Of a stretch of 64,000 bases of DNA, positions 32,411 through 41,598 are shown one piece after another; the first letter of the stretch is position 1, and the number at the start of each line of letters is the position of its first letter. Under the pieces are notes generated by a model that made no database searches, was not told the DNA's origin, and was given only the letters and a program-made list of their open reading frames with translations. A program made the translations under genes and the position numbers. This DNA is from JAEWWD01 sp964440115. Its GTDB lineage: Bacteria > Bacillota > Clostridia > Christensenellales > CAG-138. The stretch is from contig CAYTPV010000005.1 of assembly GCA_964440115.1 (NCBI GenBank), positions 313,647 to 377,646 on the forward strand. The letters run 5' to 3'.

Positions 32411-33147
32411 AATACGCCGCACAAACGCATGTCGGCCGCAGAATGCGCAATGAGGATAATCTTTACTTGCCCTGTGGCTGCGGCGTGCAATTGATCGCAG
32501 TGGCCGACGGGATGGGCGGCCACGCTGCAGGTGAGCGCGCGAGTTTTCTTGCGGTGGAAGGGCTTCGTATGGCGCTCTGCTCCGATCCGGATGGACGTCT
32601 TCGAGGCGATCCCATGCTGCGTATCCGGCAGGCCATCCGTCAGGTCAATCTGGATATATTTGAACATGCGCGAACCGAGGAAGGCTGCCGCGGCATGGGC
32701 ACTACGCTGACGCTGGCCATGCTGTTCCCCGATCAATACATCGCCGCCAACATCGGCGACAGCCGGCTATATCATTTCGACGGCTGGTCCATCACGCAGG
32801 TGACGCACGATCACAGCCTTGTCGCGGTGCTTGTGGCCAACGGCGAGATTACCCTCGAGGAAGCCAATGTGCACCCGCAGCGCAACATCATTACGCGCGC
32901 TTTGGGCACTTCCGAGCACGAGGAAGCGGACTTTTTCCAGCGCCGCTGGGTCAACGGCGACATACTGCTGCTCTGTTCGGACGGTCTTTACGGCAGCGTA
33001 ACCGATGAGGAAATGGAAGAGGCATTGCGAAAAGACGCGCCCCTCAATGAAATCTGCGACGAGCTTGTATTCCGTGCGCTCAGCGCCGGAGCGACGGATA
33101 ATGTCACCGTTGTGCTCGCAAGGAACGAGGGGGGTGGCGCTGTATGA
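32407..33147 (+). CDS. prpC: PP2C-type serine/threonine phosphatase PrpC
   Basis: 246 residues. Metal-binding PP2C motifs RMRNEDNLYL, VADGMGGHAAGE, GTTLTLAML, NIGDSRLY and TDNVTVVLAR are complete. Removes phosphate from targets of the partner kinase. It overlaps rapZ by 4 bp and prkC by 4 bp, indicating translational coupling. Confidence 0.95.
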   Translation: MKYAAQTHVGRRMRNEDNLYLPCGCGVQLIAVADGMGGHAAGERASFLAVEGLRMALCSDPDGRLRGDPMLRIRQAIRQVNLDIFEHARTEEGCRGMGTTLTLAMLFPDQYIAANIGDSRLYHFDGWSITQVTHDHSLVAVLVANGEITLEEANVHPQRNIITRALGTSEHEEADFFQRRWVNGDILLLCSDGLYGSVTDEEMEEALRKDAPLNEICDELVFRALSAGATDNVTVVLARNEGGGAV

Positions 33148-35012
33148 TCGGGCTCGTGCTCTCCGGCAAATATCATATTACTGAAAAAATAGGCTCCGGC
33201 GGCATGGCGGACGTATACAAGGCCACGCAGCTGCAATCCCACCGTACGGTGGCCATCAAGGTACTCAAGCAGGAATTCGAACAGGACGACGCGTTTGTGC
33301 GCCGCTTTGAGCAGGAAGCGCAGGCGGTGCTGGGGCTTTCCCATGAAAATGTCGTGCGCTCTTACGATGTAGGCATGCAGGAGGCGCTGCATTACATTGT
33401 GCTCGAATATGTCGAGGGCACAACGCTTAAGGAACGCATCCGCGCCACGGGCAAGCTGCAGCCGCGTACCGCCATCAATCTCGCCGTGCAGGTGCTCGAT
33501 GCGCTTTCCCACGCGCATGAGCGCGGCATTATCCACCGGGATGTCAAACCGCAGAATATCATCGTCACCCCGCGCGGCCGCGCCAAGCTGGCCGATTTCG
33601 GCATCGCGCGCAATATAGAAGCCGGAACGCAGACATTTACCGGCTCCAACGTGCTTGGCTCCGTGCACTACCTTTCCCCGGAACAGGCAAAGGGCCGCCA
33701 GGTCACTGTGGAAAGCGATATCTATTCCATGGGCGTCACCCTCTATGAGATGGTGACGGGTAAACTTCCCTTTGAAGGGGACAATTCGGTTTCCATTGCG
33801 CTTAAGCATCTGCAGGAGGAGATGGTTCCTCCCATCGTGCTCAATCCTGCCATTCCGCCTGCGCTCAACGATGTCATATTGAAGGCCACGCGCAAGCTGC
33901 CTTCTCAGCGCTATCACAGCGCGAAGGAAATGCGTCAGGATCTCTTACGCGTGCTGCGTGAGCCTGCGGGAGATTTTGCGCGCCCCGTATTTGAAGAAAC
34001 GCCCGTCAGGATACGAAAACCCAAAAAGCCGCGCGTACGCGGCATACTAAGATTAGCGGGCGTTGCGGTTGCGTTGATCGGGCTTTTTGGCATACTGCTG
34101 CTGACAGGACAATCCATGCTGAACAAATCCGCAAGCGCCAATACCGATCTCGTACCCACGCTGGTGGGGAAAACATTGGAGGAGGCAAAGAATACTGCCA
34201 AGCTGCGCGCGTATACGACGGAAGTCGTGGGCACAGTCGCAAGCACCGCATACCCAAGCGGTGTCGTCATAGAGCAGACGCCCGCCGCCGGTACGGCGCT
34301 TAAGGCAGGCAACGTCATTTCCATCACTGTCAGCGCAGGCGCGCAAACTCCTATCGTGCCGGATCTTACCGGCATGACGCTTGACGACGCAGAGAACGCG
34401 CTCGAGAACGCAGGGCTTGCCTGCGGAAATGTGGAATACCGCGTATCTGAAGCGCCGATTGGCACCATATTTAAGCAGGACCCCGCTCCCGACACCGCCC
34501 TGCTGCAGGGCGATGAAGTACATTTGTATATCAGCGGGGAACCCAGCCACAACGTGGAAATGATAGACGTTGTTAAAATGCCGCTTAAAAAGGCGCTGCC
34601 GCTGCTGCGCGAGCGCGGGTTTTATCTGTTCCGCGTAAGCGTCGCGGAAAAGCAGGATGAATCGGACAATATCACGATTACGCTGCAGAATCCCGCAGTC
34701 GGGGAAAGCGTACCCAATACGTCGAGCGTGGCGCTGACAGTCAACAGCGCAGGGCCCGAGGTTTATACGGCGGATGTGGCGTTTACGCTGGATATTGAAC
34801 AGAAAGATACAAAGCTGACGGCCGTTGTGCCGCTTACAATTGACGATATTCCGTACGAGCAGGTGGTATACGATACAACGCTGCAGGCAGGCAAAGCGCA
34901 GAATATTTCGTTTACCGCCGCGATCGGAGAAGGCGGCGAGCACGAAATGATAGTCTATCAAAACGGCGCTGAAATACGGCGCACAACCGTAACGTTCTCC
35001 TATCTGGGGTAA
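33144..35012 (+). CDS. prkC: PASTA-domain serine/threonine protein kinase PrkC
   Basis: 622 residues. Kinase domain ~10-270: GSGGMADVYKA, VAIKVLK, HRDVKPQNI and ADFGIAR. One membrane span ~298-320 (LAGVAVALIGLFGILLLTG). Three external PASTA repeats follow (starting near NTDLVPTLVGKT, TPIVPDLTGMT, NVEMIDVVKMP), and then a ~90-residue tail with a beta-sandwich look. It senses muropeptides or lipid II and in spore formers can trigger germination. The extra C-terminal domain is also found in some clostridial PrkC. Confidence 0.94.
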   Translation: MIGLVLSGKYHITEKIGSGGMADVYKATQLQSHRTVAIKVLKQEFEQDDAFVRRFEQEAQAVLGLSHENVVRSYDVGMQEALHYIVLEYVEGTTLKERIRATGKLQPRTAINLAVQVLDALSHAHERGIIHRDVKPQNIIVTPRGRAKLADFGIARNIEAGTQTFTGSNVLGSVHYLSPEQAKGRQVTVESDIYSMGVTLYEMVTGKLPFEGDNSVSIALKHLQEEMVPPIVLNPAIPPALNDVILKATRKLPSQRYHSAKEMRQDLLRVLREPAGDFARPVFEETPVRIRKPKKPRVRGILRLAGVAVALIGLFGILLLTGQSMLNKSASANTDLVPTLVGKTLEEAKNTAKLRAYTTEVVGTVASTAYPSGVVIEQTPAAGTALKAGNVISITVSAGAQTPIVPDLTGMTLDDAENALENAGLACGNVEYRVSEAPIGTIFKQDPAPDTALLQGDEVHLYISGEPSHNVEMIDVVKMPLKKALPLLRERGFYLFRVSVAEKQDESDNITITLQNPAVGESVPNTSSVALTVNSAGPEVYTADVAFTLDIEQKDTKLTAVVPLTIDDIPYEQVVYDTTLQAGKAQNISFTAAIGEGGEHEMIVYQNGAEIRRTTVTFSYLG

Positions 35013-35016
35013 TCGC

Positions 35017-35898
35017 ATGCAGGAACAGGGATTGCTCTTAAAAGGTGTTGGCGGGTTCTATACCCTACGCACGCCGGTGGGGGAAGAAGTGACAGCACAG
35101 GCGCGCGGGCGCTTTCGGCGCGAGGGGCTTTCGCCCGTCTGCGGCGATCGTGTGCTGTTTGAGCGGCAGCAGGAAGGGCATGCGGCGATTGTGGAAATCT
35201 TACCTCGCCGCAATCTGCTCATAAGGCCGCCGGTCGCCAACATCGATCAGATTGTCATCGTATTGTCCGTATCCGCGCCCAAGCCGGATCTTCTTTTATG
35301 CGACAAACTGCTGTTGCAGGCCGTACCGTTGGGCATTGAGCCTCTTATAGCGCTCAACAAATGCGATGAAGCGGATGACGGCGCATCAGAAAGCATCCGC
35401 GAGGAATACGCACCCCATTTTCGAACGATGACGCTGTCCGCGCATTCGAAGGAAGGCGTGGAGGAGCTTGGGTGTGCGCTGCAGAATAAAGTGAGCTGTT
35501 TTGCCGGTCAAAGCGCCGTGGGCAAAAGTTCGCTGTTAAACGCGTTGCTGCCTGCGCTCGATTTGCCAGTCGGCGGACTTGCGCGACGCACGGAGCGAGG
35601 CAAGCACACCACGCGCCACGCAGAGCTGTGGCCGTATCGCGGCGGCGCCGTGCTGGATACGCCGGGGTTCTCGCTGCTGGAGCTTTCGTTGCTCGATCAG
35701 CAGACGCTGGACAGCGCTTACCGCGAATTCGGCGACGCGCCGAAGAATTGCCGGTTTACCGCGTGTTCGCACCGCACGGAGCCCGGCTGTGCCGTTCGTG
35801 AGCTTGTAGAAAACGGCGGAATGTCCCGCGGGCGCTATGCCCGGTATGTGGAGCTTTCGCTTCAGTTTGAAGAAATGAGGAGGCATATCTATGATTAA
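35017..35898 (+). CDS. rsgA: Small-subunit ribosome biogenesis GTPase RsgA
   Basis: 293 residues with the circularly permuted GTPase order: G4 LIALNKCDEADDG before G1 GQSAVGKSSLLNALL and G3 DTPGF. N-terminal OB fold and C-terminal zinc region NCRFTACSHRTEPGCAV. Checks the 30S decoding centre late in assembly. Four bases after prkC, the usual Firmicutes order. Confidence 0.95.
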   Translation: MQEQGLLLKGVGGFYTLRTPVGEEVTAQARGRFRREGLSPVCGDRVLFERQQEGHAAIVEILPRRNLLIRPPVANIDQIVIVLSVSAPKPDLLLCDKLLLQAVPLGIEPLIALNKCDEADDGASESIREEYAPHFRTMTLSAHSKEGVEELGCALQNKVSCFAGQSAVGKSSLLNALLPALDLPVGGLARRTERGKHTTRHAELWPYRGGAVLDTPGFSLLELSLLDQQTLDSAYREFGDAPKNCRFTACSHRTEPGCAVRELVENGGMSRGRYARYVELSLQFEEMRRHIYD

Positions 35899-36541
35899 GG
35901 TTGTACCGTCCATATTATCTGCAAACGTTGCCAAACTGGGTGAAGACGTCGAAATGCTCACAAAAAGCGGAGCGGACTGGATTCATATCGACGTGATGGA
36001 CGGGCATTTCGCGCCCAACCTGACATTCGGACCCATGGCCTGCGCCGCAGTGCGCGCGCATACGCACCTTCCCATAGATGTGCACCTGATGGTGGAACAC
36101 CCTTCTGACTGGATTGACCTGTTTCTTGACGCAGGTGCAAATATTATCACGTTCCATTATGAAGCGGAGCGGCACATTCAGCGCCAGCTCAAGCGAATTC
36201 GTGACGCAGGCGCACGCGCCGGGCTGGTACTGTGCCCCGCAACGCCGGTCAGTATGCTGGAGGTTGCGCTGGAATACTGCGATATGGTGCTGCTCATGAG
36301 CGTAAATCCCGGCTTCGGCGGGCAGGAATTCCTTCCTGTGGTGCTGGATAAAATCAAAAAATTGCGCGCCATGGCGGACGCTCGCGGTATGGAACTGGAT
36401 ATCGAGGTGGATGGCGGCATCAATACCGAAACCGCACCGCTTTGTCTTAACGCCGGTGCGAATGTGCTGGTGGCAGGCAACGCCGTTTTCAAAGCCCCTG
36501 ACCCCGCCGCCATGATACAGCGGCTGCGCTTTGGCCAATAA
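35891..36541 (+). CDS. rpe: Ribulose-phosphate 3-epimerase
   Basis: 216-residue TIM-barrel enzyme of the pentose phosphate pathway. Motifs HIDVMDGHFAPNLTFGP, DVHLMVEHP, MSVNPGFGGQEF and EVDGGI are intact. Overlaps rsgA by 8 bp. The thiamine pyrophosphokinase gene that often follows is missing here. Confidence 0.96.
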   Translation: MIKVVPSILSANVAKLGEDVEMLTKSGADWIHIDVMDGHFAPNLTFGPMACAAVRAHTHLPIDVHLMVEHPSDWIDLFLDAGANIITFHYEAERHIQRQLKRIRDAGARAGLVLCPATPVSMLEVALEYCDMVLLMSVNPGFGGQEFLPVVLDKIKKLRAMADARGMELDIEVDGGINTETAPLCLNAGANVLVAGNAVFKAPDPAAMIQRLRFGQ

Positions 36542-36621
36542 CAATATTCCAGATTAACCGACTGAAAAATAACCGCACGATTTTTGCGTTTGACAGCATA
36601 GAATGTGCAAAGGAGATTGAA

Positions 36622-37551
36622 ATGATCGATATCGCCATCATCGGCGGAGGGCCGGCAGGGCTTTCGGCAGGGCTGTATGCCGCTCGCGGCGGCGCAAATG
36701 CCGTACTGTTTGAGGAAGTATTCGTTGGCGGACAGGCGGCAAAAACGCACCAGATCGATAATTATCCCGGCTTCTCGGAAGGCATCGCGGGCAGCGAGCT
36801 GGGCATGAAAATGGAGCAGCAGGCAACGCGGTTCGGTCTTTCCATACGCTATGAACCGGTGGACGGGCTGGATCTTCTTTATCCGGTCAAATGCGTGCAA
36901 ACGCAAAGCGAGCGCGCACAGGCGCGCGCCATCATACTCTGCACAGGCGCTAATCCGCGCAGTCTGAGTATTCCGCGCGAGGAAGAATTGCTGGGCAAGG
37001 GCGTTTCCTATTGCGCCACCTGCGACGGTGCGTTTTTCCGCGGACGCGAGGTAGCGGTGGTGGGCGGCGGCGATACCGCGCTTTCCGACGCGCTGTATCT
37101 CGCTCGGTTTGCAAGCCGCGTATATCTCATCCATCGCAGGGATGAATTCAGAGGCGTCGTGACGCTGCAAAAAGCCGTGCGGGCGGAACCGAAAATTCAG
37201 ATGATATACAGCCATGTCGTGTCGGAGCTGCTGGGCGATAAGAAGCTGGAGGGCATACGAATAAAGCATGTTGTCACCGGCACCGAAACGCAGACGGAAG
37301 TCGCGGGTCTGTTTGTGGCGGTCGGTATTGAGCCTCGGACTTCTCTTGTGCGCGGGCAGCTTCCGCTGACCGCTTCGGGCTATATACAGACCGATCCGTT
37401 CATGCGAACGCCTGTAAAAGGCGTATTCGCGGCGGGAGACGCGCGGGAAACGCCTCTTCGGCAGGTCGTGACGGCTGTAGCCGACGGCGCTGTCGCGGCC
37501 ACGCAGGCGTTGGAGTATCTTTCCACCGCGCCTGAAGCGGTGAATAGCTGA
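36622..37551 (+). CDS. trxB: Thioredoxin reductase
   Basis: 309-residue low-molecular-weight TrxB. FAD motif GGGPAGLSAGLYAARGG, redox pair YCATCDGAFF, NADPH motif GGGDTALSDALYLA and C-terminal GVFAAGDARETP. Reduces thioredoxin with NADPH. RBS AAAGGAGATTGAA. The NfnAB complex earlier in the window could supply NADPH. Confidence 0.93.
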   Translation: MIDIAIIGGGPAGLSAGLYAARGGANAVLFEEVFVGGQAAKTHQIDNYPGFSEGIAGSELGMKMEQQATRFGLSIRYEPVDGLDLLYPVKCVQTQSERAQARAIILCTGANPRSLSIPREEELLGKGVSYCATCDGAFFRGREVAVVGGGDTALSDALYLARFASRVYLIHRRDEFRGVVTLQKAVRAEPKIQMIYSHVVSELLGDKKLEGIRIKHVVTGTETQTEVAGLFVAVGIEPRTSLVRGQLPLTASGYIQTDPFMRTPVKGVFAAGDARETPLRQVVTAVADGAVAATQALEYLSTAPEAVNS

Positions 37552-37618
37552 CAAGTAATGAATGGTTGCGAATAAAACTTCGCTGCTAATAAGAATTCAT
37601 ATTTTGAAGGAGAACAAC

Positions 37619-38980
37619 ATGTCCAACCGACTCTTCGGAACCGACGGTGTGCGCGGAATTGCAAATGATACGCTCAGCTGCGAACTTGCCATGCGTTTGG
37701 GTGCCGCGGGTGCATATGTTCTGACCAGCGCGGTGCATTCGCCGCGCATACTCATCGGCACGGATACGCGTAAATCCGCCGATATGCTTTCCTCCGCGCT
37801 TGCGGCGGGCATCTGCTCGGTGGGCGGGGATGTTGCGCATGTAGGCGTCGTGCCGACGCCGGCAATGGCGCATCTTGTGCGGCTGTACGGCGCGGACGCT
37901 GCGGTCGTCATATCCGCTTCCCACAATTCCATGGAATACAACGGCATCAAATGGTTCGATTCGGACGGATTTAAGCTTTCGGACAGTCTGGAAGACCAGA
38001 TTGAGACGATACTGCGCGACAATACGCCGCTGCCTCGTCCTGTCGGCGGAGGAGTCGGCCGTGTGACGCGGCTTAGGCGGGCGACGGACGAATACCGCGA
38101 ATTCCTTGAGTCTACTTCTACAACGCGTCTCGACGGGCTGAAAATCGTACTGGATTGCGCAAACGGCGCGGCTTCGGAAATTGCGCGCGTTGTATTTTCG
38201 GATCTCGGGGCTGAAGTCAAGAGCTTTTCCGATGAGCCGGATGGCTACAACATCAACGACCAGTGCGGCTCCACGCATCCCGGTCGGCTGCAGCAGTTGG
38301 TATATGAATTGGGCGCGGATGTAGGCCTCGCTTTCGACGGCGACGCCGACAGGCTCATCGCCACCGATGAGCGCGGCAGAATAGTGGACGGCGACCGTAT
38401 ACTCGGCATTTGCGCGCTGGATATGCATACGAACGGCACGCTCAAAGAGGATACTTTGGTTGTGACCGTCATGAGCAATCTTGGGCTCAAGCGGCGCATG
38501 CAGCAAGCAGGCATCCACATAGAAGAGACCGCCGTGGGCGACCGCTATGTGCTTGAACGCATGATGGAACGCGGGTATAATCTCGGCGGCGAACAATCCG
38601 GCCACATCATATTTTCGGATCACCACACCACCGGCGACGGCATGCTTTCGGCCATACAGCTATTGAACATACTCAAACGCAGTGGCAAACGTATGAGCGC
38701 GCTCTCAGAGGAAATCCCCATATATCCGCAGGTGCTCGTCAATGTGGTTGTCGCGGAAAGTACAAAATCCGCCGCCATGCAGGACGAGACGATGTGGGCA
38801 AGAGTTCGTGAAGCGGAAGCTCAAATGGGCGAGAGCGGCCGCATACTCATCCGTGCTTCTGGTACGGAGCCGCTCATCCGCATCATGCTCGAAGGCAAGG
38901 ATGAGGATACGATACGCGATACCGCCATATCGATCGCGCGCATACTCGAACAGAACCACGAAGGAAAGATCAAGGCGTAG
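37619..38980 (+). CDS. glmM: Phosphoglucosamine mutase
   Basis: 453 residues starting MSNRLFGTDGVRGIAND. Active-site phosphoserine in VISASHNSMEYNGIKWF, metal loop AFDGDADRL, sugar-binding GEQSGHI and phosphate-binding RASGTEPLIRIM. Converts glucosamine-6-P to glucosamine-1-P for UDP-GlcNAc. ATG 37619 follows GAAGGAGAACAAC; the frame open to 37562 is not coding. Confidence 0.97.
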   Translation: MSNRLFGTDGVRGIANDTLSCELAMRLGAAGAYVLTSAVHSPRILIGTDTRKSADMLSSALAAGICSVGGDVAHVGVVPTPAMAHLVRLYGADAAVVISASHNSMEYNGIKWFDSDGFKLSDSLEDQIETILRDNTPLPRPVGGGVGRVTRLRRATDEYREFLESTSTTRLDGLKIVLDCANGAASEIARVVFSDLGAEVKSFSDEPDGYNINDQCGSTHPGRLQQLVYELGADVGLAFDGDADRLIATDERGRIVDGDRILGICALDMHTNGTLKEDTLVVTVMSNLGLKRRMQQAGIHIEETAVGDRYVLERMMERGYNLGGEQSGHIIFSDHHTTGDGMLSAIQLLNILKRSGKRMSALSEEIPIYPQVLVNVVVAESTKSAAMQDETMWARVREAEAQMGESGRILIRASGTEPLIRIMLEGKDEDTIRDTAISIARILEQNHEGKIKA

Positions 38981-38982
38981 CC

Positions 38983-39627
38983 ATGCTGGATCAGAGAAGC
39001 AGGGAGAAGGCGCTTGCGGCTCTTAGCGCCGCGTACCCCAACCCAAGGCCGGAACTTTTGTTCACCTCACCGTACGAACTGCTCGTTGCTACCATGCTCA
39101 GCGCGCAGAGTACGGACAAGCAGGTAAACAAGTGCACGCGCGCGCTGTTTCCCGTTTACAATACGGCGCGCGAGATTGCGGCGTTGACGGAGGACGAGCT
39201 GTTCCCCTTTATTAAAAGCTGCGGGTTGTATCAGACGAAAGGACGCAATATCATAGCCGCAAGCAAACTGCTCATGGAGCAGTACGGCGGGGAAGTGCCG
39301 CGTGATCGCGACGCGCTGACAAAGCTGCCCGGTGTGGGCAGAAAAACGGCGAATGTCGTGGTCAGCAACGCGTTTCATATTCCCGCCATCGCGGTGGATA
39401 CGCATGTGTTCCGTGTCGCGAACCGCATTGGCTTTGCAAACGCAAAGGATGTGCTCAATACCGAAAAGCAGCTCATGGCGGCCATCCCAGAGGCGGATTG
39501 GGGCGACGCGCACCACTGGCTCATATTCCACGGCCGCCGCGTATGCGACGCGCGCAAGCCGCAGTGCGAGAATTGCTGCGTCAACGACGTGTGCGAATAC
39601 TATCGGGCAATGAACAATGAACAATGA
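38983..39627 (+). CDS. nth: Endonuclease III (base-excision DNA glycosylase/AP lyase)
   Basis: 214 residues. Helix-hairpin-helix with catalytic lysine LPGVGRKTANVVVSNAF, catalytic aspartate in AVDTHVFRV, and the [4Fe-4S] cysteines C-x6-C-x2-C-x5-C (CDARKPQCENCCVNDVC). Removes oxidised pyrimidines. Two bases after glmM, no strong RBS, so probably coupled. The last six or so residues (AMNNEQ) are encoded by the repeat arm of a MITE-like element and not by conserved nth sequence. Confidence 0.95.
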   Translation: MLDQRSREKALAALSAAYPNPRPELLFTSPYELLVATMLSAQSTDKQVNKCTRALFPVYNTAREIAALTEDELFPFIKSCGLYQTKGRNIIAASKLLMEQYGGEVPRDRDALTKLPGVGRKTANVVVSNAFHIPAIAVDTHVFRVANRIGFANAKDVLNTEKQLMAAIPEADWGDAHHWLIFHGRRVCDARKPQCENCCVNDVCEYYRAMNNEQ

Positions 39628-39907
39628 ATAATGAACAATGAACAATGAAGGAAGAAATTCTCTTCGGGAATTTCATTTACTCGTTTCTAAAAGAAACACT
39701 CTATGGGGGGTTGGGGGATTCGAAAATCCCCCACTTTCAATCCGATTTGACGACATGCGCGTCAAATCGGTGGAAAAATGCAGCCATGAGCTGCATTTTA
39801 ACCCACAGGAAACCCATCGGCAAAGTCTTTCAGACTTTGCCGATGGCCTTATAAATCCCTTGGGATTTCCACATACATTGTTCATTATGCATTGTCAATT
39901 ATTCATT
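39609..39907. mobile_element. MITE-like element with 34-bp terminal inverted repeats, no ORF
   Basis: Left arm 39609-39642 and right arm 39874-39907 (reverse complement) match at about 29 of 34 positions, built from AATGAACAATGAATAATG-type units. The interior is all hairpins: GAAATTC/GAATTTC, GGGGGATT/AATCCCCC and a family B element. No transposase. It runs into the 3' end of nth and stops at the terminator shared with the nitroreductase gene. Confidence 0.65.
39742..39846 (-). repeat. Family B element, copy 3 (inside MITE-like element, downstream of nitroreductase)
   Basis: Plus-strand view: hairpin I CCGATTTGAC-[GACATGCGC]-GTCAAATCGG (39742-39770), hairpin II AAAATGCAGC-catga-GCTGCATTTT, linker AACCCACAGGAAACCC, hairpin III ATCGGCAAAGTC-tttca-GACTTTGCCGAT (39816-39844). 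The simplest copy: hairpin II lacks the inner module and the ACCTTG linker is lost, but the nine-base loop is identical. Confidence 0.75.
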
Positions 39908-39908
39908 A

Positions 39909-39936
39909 AAAAAAGAACCCTTACGGGTTCTTTTTT
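39909..39936. terminator. Bidirectional terminator overlapping the nitroreductase stop codon
   Basis: AAAAAAGAACCC-ttac-GGGTTCTTTTTT. The minus-strand stop codon (39921-39923) lies in the loop, so the last codons of the nitroreductase form one stem arm. Confidence 0.88.
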
Positions 39937-40457
39937 GTTTTGAGCCATCCATCGTAATACACGATTTCTTGGAGCGGCTTGCGGGGCGTAGCCTCCGGTT
40001 CTTCTGCCGCATATCCAAGCGGCGTAATGCCTACCACTTTAATCTCTTTGGGTAGATGCAGTATGTTGCGCACGGGATATTCCTGAAAAGCGCCCACCCA
40101 GCAGGTAGAAAGCCCTTCTGCCGTGGCGGCGAGCAGCATGTGCTCCATGGCGATGGCGCAATCCACCAGATAATACTCCTTGCCGCCCATGATGCCGCTG
40201 TCTGAAGGGTCCGCACAGACGACAAGTGCGCAGGGGGCATTCACAAAGCAATCTTTCGAGGGGTTGTTCAGCACCTCGCCGAGCATTTCACGTATGCCCG
40301 GGTCCTGTACAACGACGATGCGCCAGCACTGCCTGTTGCACCATGAGGGCGCGTTCCTGCCTGCTTCAAGTATGCGCAGAAGCGCTGCTTCCTCTACAGG
40401 CTTGTCCAGATACGCGCGCACGCTGCGCCGCGTTTTCATGGCTTCGTAAAGCTCCAT
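39921..40457 (-). CDS. Nitroreductase-family flavoprotein
   Basis: 178 residues. Starts MELYEAMKTRRSVRAYLDKPV, the usual FMN phosphate-binding start, then ILEAGRNAPSWCNRQCWRIVVV and GLSTCWVGAF. Two-electron NAD(P)H-dependent reductase of unknown substrate. The short size is typical of anaerobe nitroreductase-like proteins. It sits directly downstream of the RNase P RNA gene, and its stop codon is inside its own terminator hairpin. Confidence 0.88.
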   Translation of the reverse strand: MELYEAMKTRRSVRAYLDKPVEEAALLRILEAGRNAPSWCNRQCWRIVVVQDPGIREMLGEVLNNPSKDCFVNAPCALVVCADPSDSGIMGGKEYYLVDCAIAMEHMLLAATAEGLSTCWVGAFQEYPVRNILHLPKEIKVVGITPLGYAAEEPEATPRKPLQEIVYYDGWLKTKKNP

Positions 40458-40492
40458 GTATCCTCCGCACTGTCATGCCGGGCCAAATGGTT

Positions 40493-40827
40493 GCGAGCAA
40501 GCCATAAGCCGAGTTCTGTCAAAGGGTGACCATCTATCTAGGCCTGCAGTTACCTGCGGGCTCCAGCGATTACAAGGAGCGTGGCGGGCAGCCATTATTG
40601 CTCCCATTCCAATCTTGCACCAGGTGGGGTTTACAGAGCGGACAAGTCGCCATGCCGCTGGTGAGCTCTTACCTCGCCTTTCCATCCTTACCCGGTAAAC
40701 CGGGCGGTCTATTTCTGTTGCACTTTCCTTGGAGTCGCCTCCACCGGGTATTACCCGGCACCCTGCCCTGTGGTGCTCGGACTTTCCTCATCCGCTATAT
40801 ACGGACGCAGTCACCAGTCTTACTCGC
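40493..40827 (-). ncRNA. rnpB: RNase P RNA, bacterial class A
   Basis: On the minus strand the conserved 5' block GGATGAGGAAAGTCCGAGCA, GCAGGGTGCC..GGGTAATACC, GGAAAGTGCAACAGAAA, GATGGAAAGGCGAGGTAAGA and the 3' block ACAGAACTCGGCTTATGG are present. The ends pair (GCGAG with CTCGC at 40493-40497), setting approximate limits. A TATACT/TATTAT -10 lies just upstream (about 40830-40842). Reading frames across this stretch are spurious. Confidence 0.95.
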
Positions 40828-40843
40828 AATATAATAGTATACC

Positions 40844-41566
40844 TTAATTCTCGGGCACATACAATATGCGGCCGCAGTTGTCACATTCTACCAGCGCGTC
40901 GCTGCTTTGCACGCGTTTGACCACCACCATGGGCAGTGACATGTTGCAGCCGCCGCACTGGTTGTTTTCCACCTTGGCCATGGGCACTGTGTGGTTGCGT
41001 TTGACTTTCTTGTAACGCTCAAGCAGCGCTGCATCAACTTTCTCCGCCTGTGCGGCGACAGCAGCTTCCGCGGCCTTGCGGCTTTCTTCGCTCTTGGCGT
41101 ATTCTTCTTCGCAGACTACGCGCAATGCGTCGTATTCCTTTTTGGCTTTACCCGCCTTGTTGCGGGTTTCTTTATAATCCTTCATGGCGTTGTCCAGCCA
41201 CTTGACCAGATCGCCAATTTCGCGGCGCACTGCACCGAGCTCGTCGAGCAGTTTCTCATGATTGCGGCGGCATTCCGTCATTTCTTCCGCCGTGCATTCT
41301 TCGTCGCGCTGCATTTCTTCAAATTCAGAGTGCTCCAGATCGACACGCTTCAAAAGCTTGTCTACCTGATCCTGCAACTTTTCCAATGCCGTCTGGCGCT
41401 GCACGATATCCTTCTGCGTGCGCGTGATGGCATTCTGCTGTTCTGTCAGGAATCCGTGCAGCTTATTGAGCTTGGCGCGTGCCGGGGTATTGATTACCTC
41501 GCGCTCCAAAGCCTCTTTTTTGAGTTCCACCGCCTGATATTCCCACAGTGCATCCAGCTTACCCAT
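40844..41566 (-). CDS. Coiled-coil protein with C4 zinc ribbon (CT398/DUF-type)
   Basis: 240 residues. Residues ~10-190 are heptad-rich and strongly coiled coil (for example QRQTALEKLQDQVDKLLKR). The C-terminus is a zinc ribbon, CGGCNMSLP...VECDNCGRILYVPEN. Such proteins are widespread beside nif3 and trmK in Firmicutes and are thought to bind nucleic acid or act as scaffolds; no firm role is known. Confidence 0.85.
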   Translation of the reverse strand: MGKLDALWEYQAVELKKEALEREVINTPARAKLNKLHGFLTEQQNAITRTQKDIVQRQTALEKLQDQVDKLLKRVDLEHSEFEEMQRDEECTAEEMTECRRNHEKLLDELGAVRREIGDLVKWLDNAMKDYKETRNKAGKAKKEYDALRVVCEEEYAKSEESRKAAEAAVAAQAEKVDAALLERYKKVKRNHTVPMAKVENNQCGGCNMSLPMVVVKRVQSSDALVECDNCGRILYVPEN

Positions 41567-41598
41567 TCTATACCCTCCCTTAAAGACATGCGGCGGTT

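Noticed and set aside
36178..37554. 458-codon minus-strand frame across rpe and trxB
   Set aside because: Crosses two well-supported plus-strand genes and shows no domain; shadow of codon bias.
40456..40834. Several 60-100 codon frames in both directions
   Set aside because: They lie over the RNase P RNA gene, whose conserved blocks explain the sequence.
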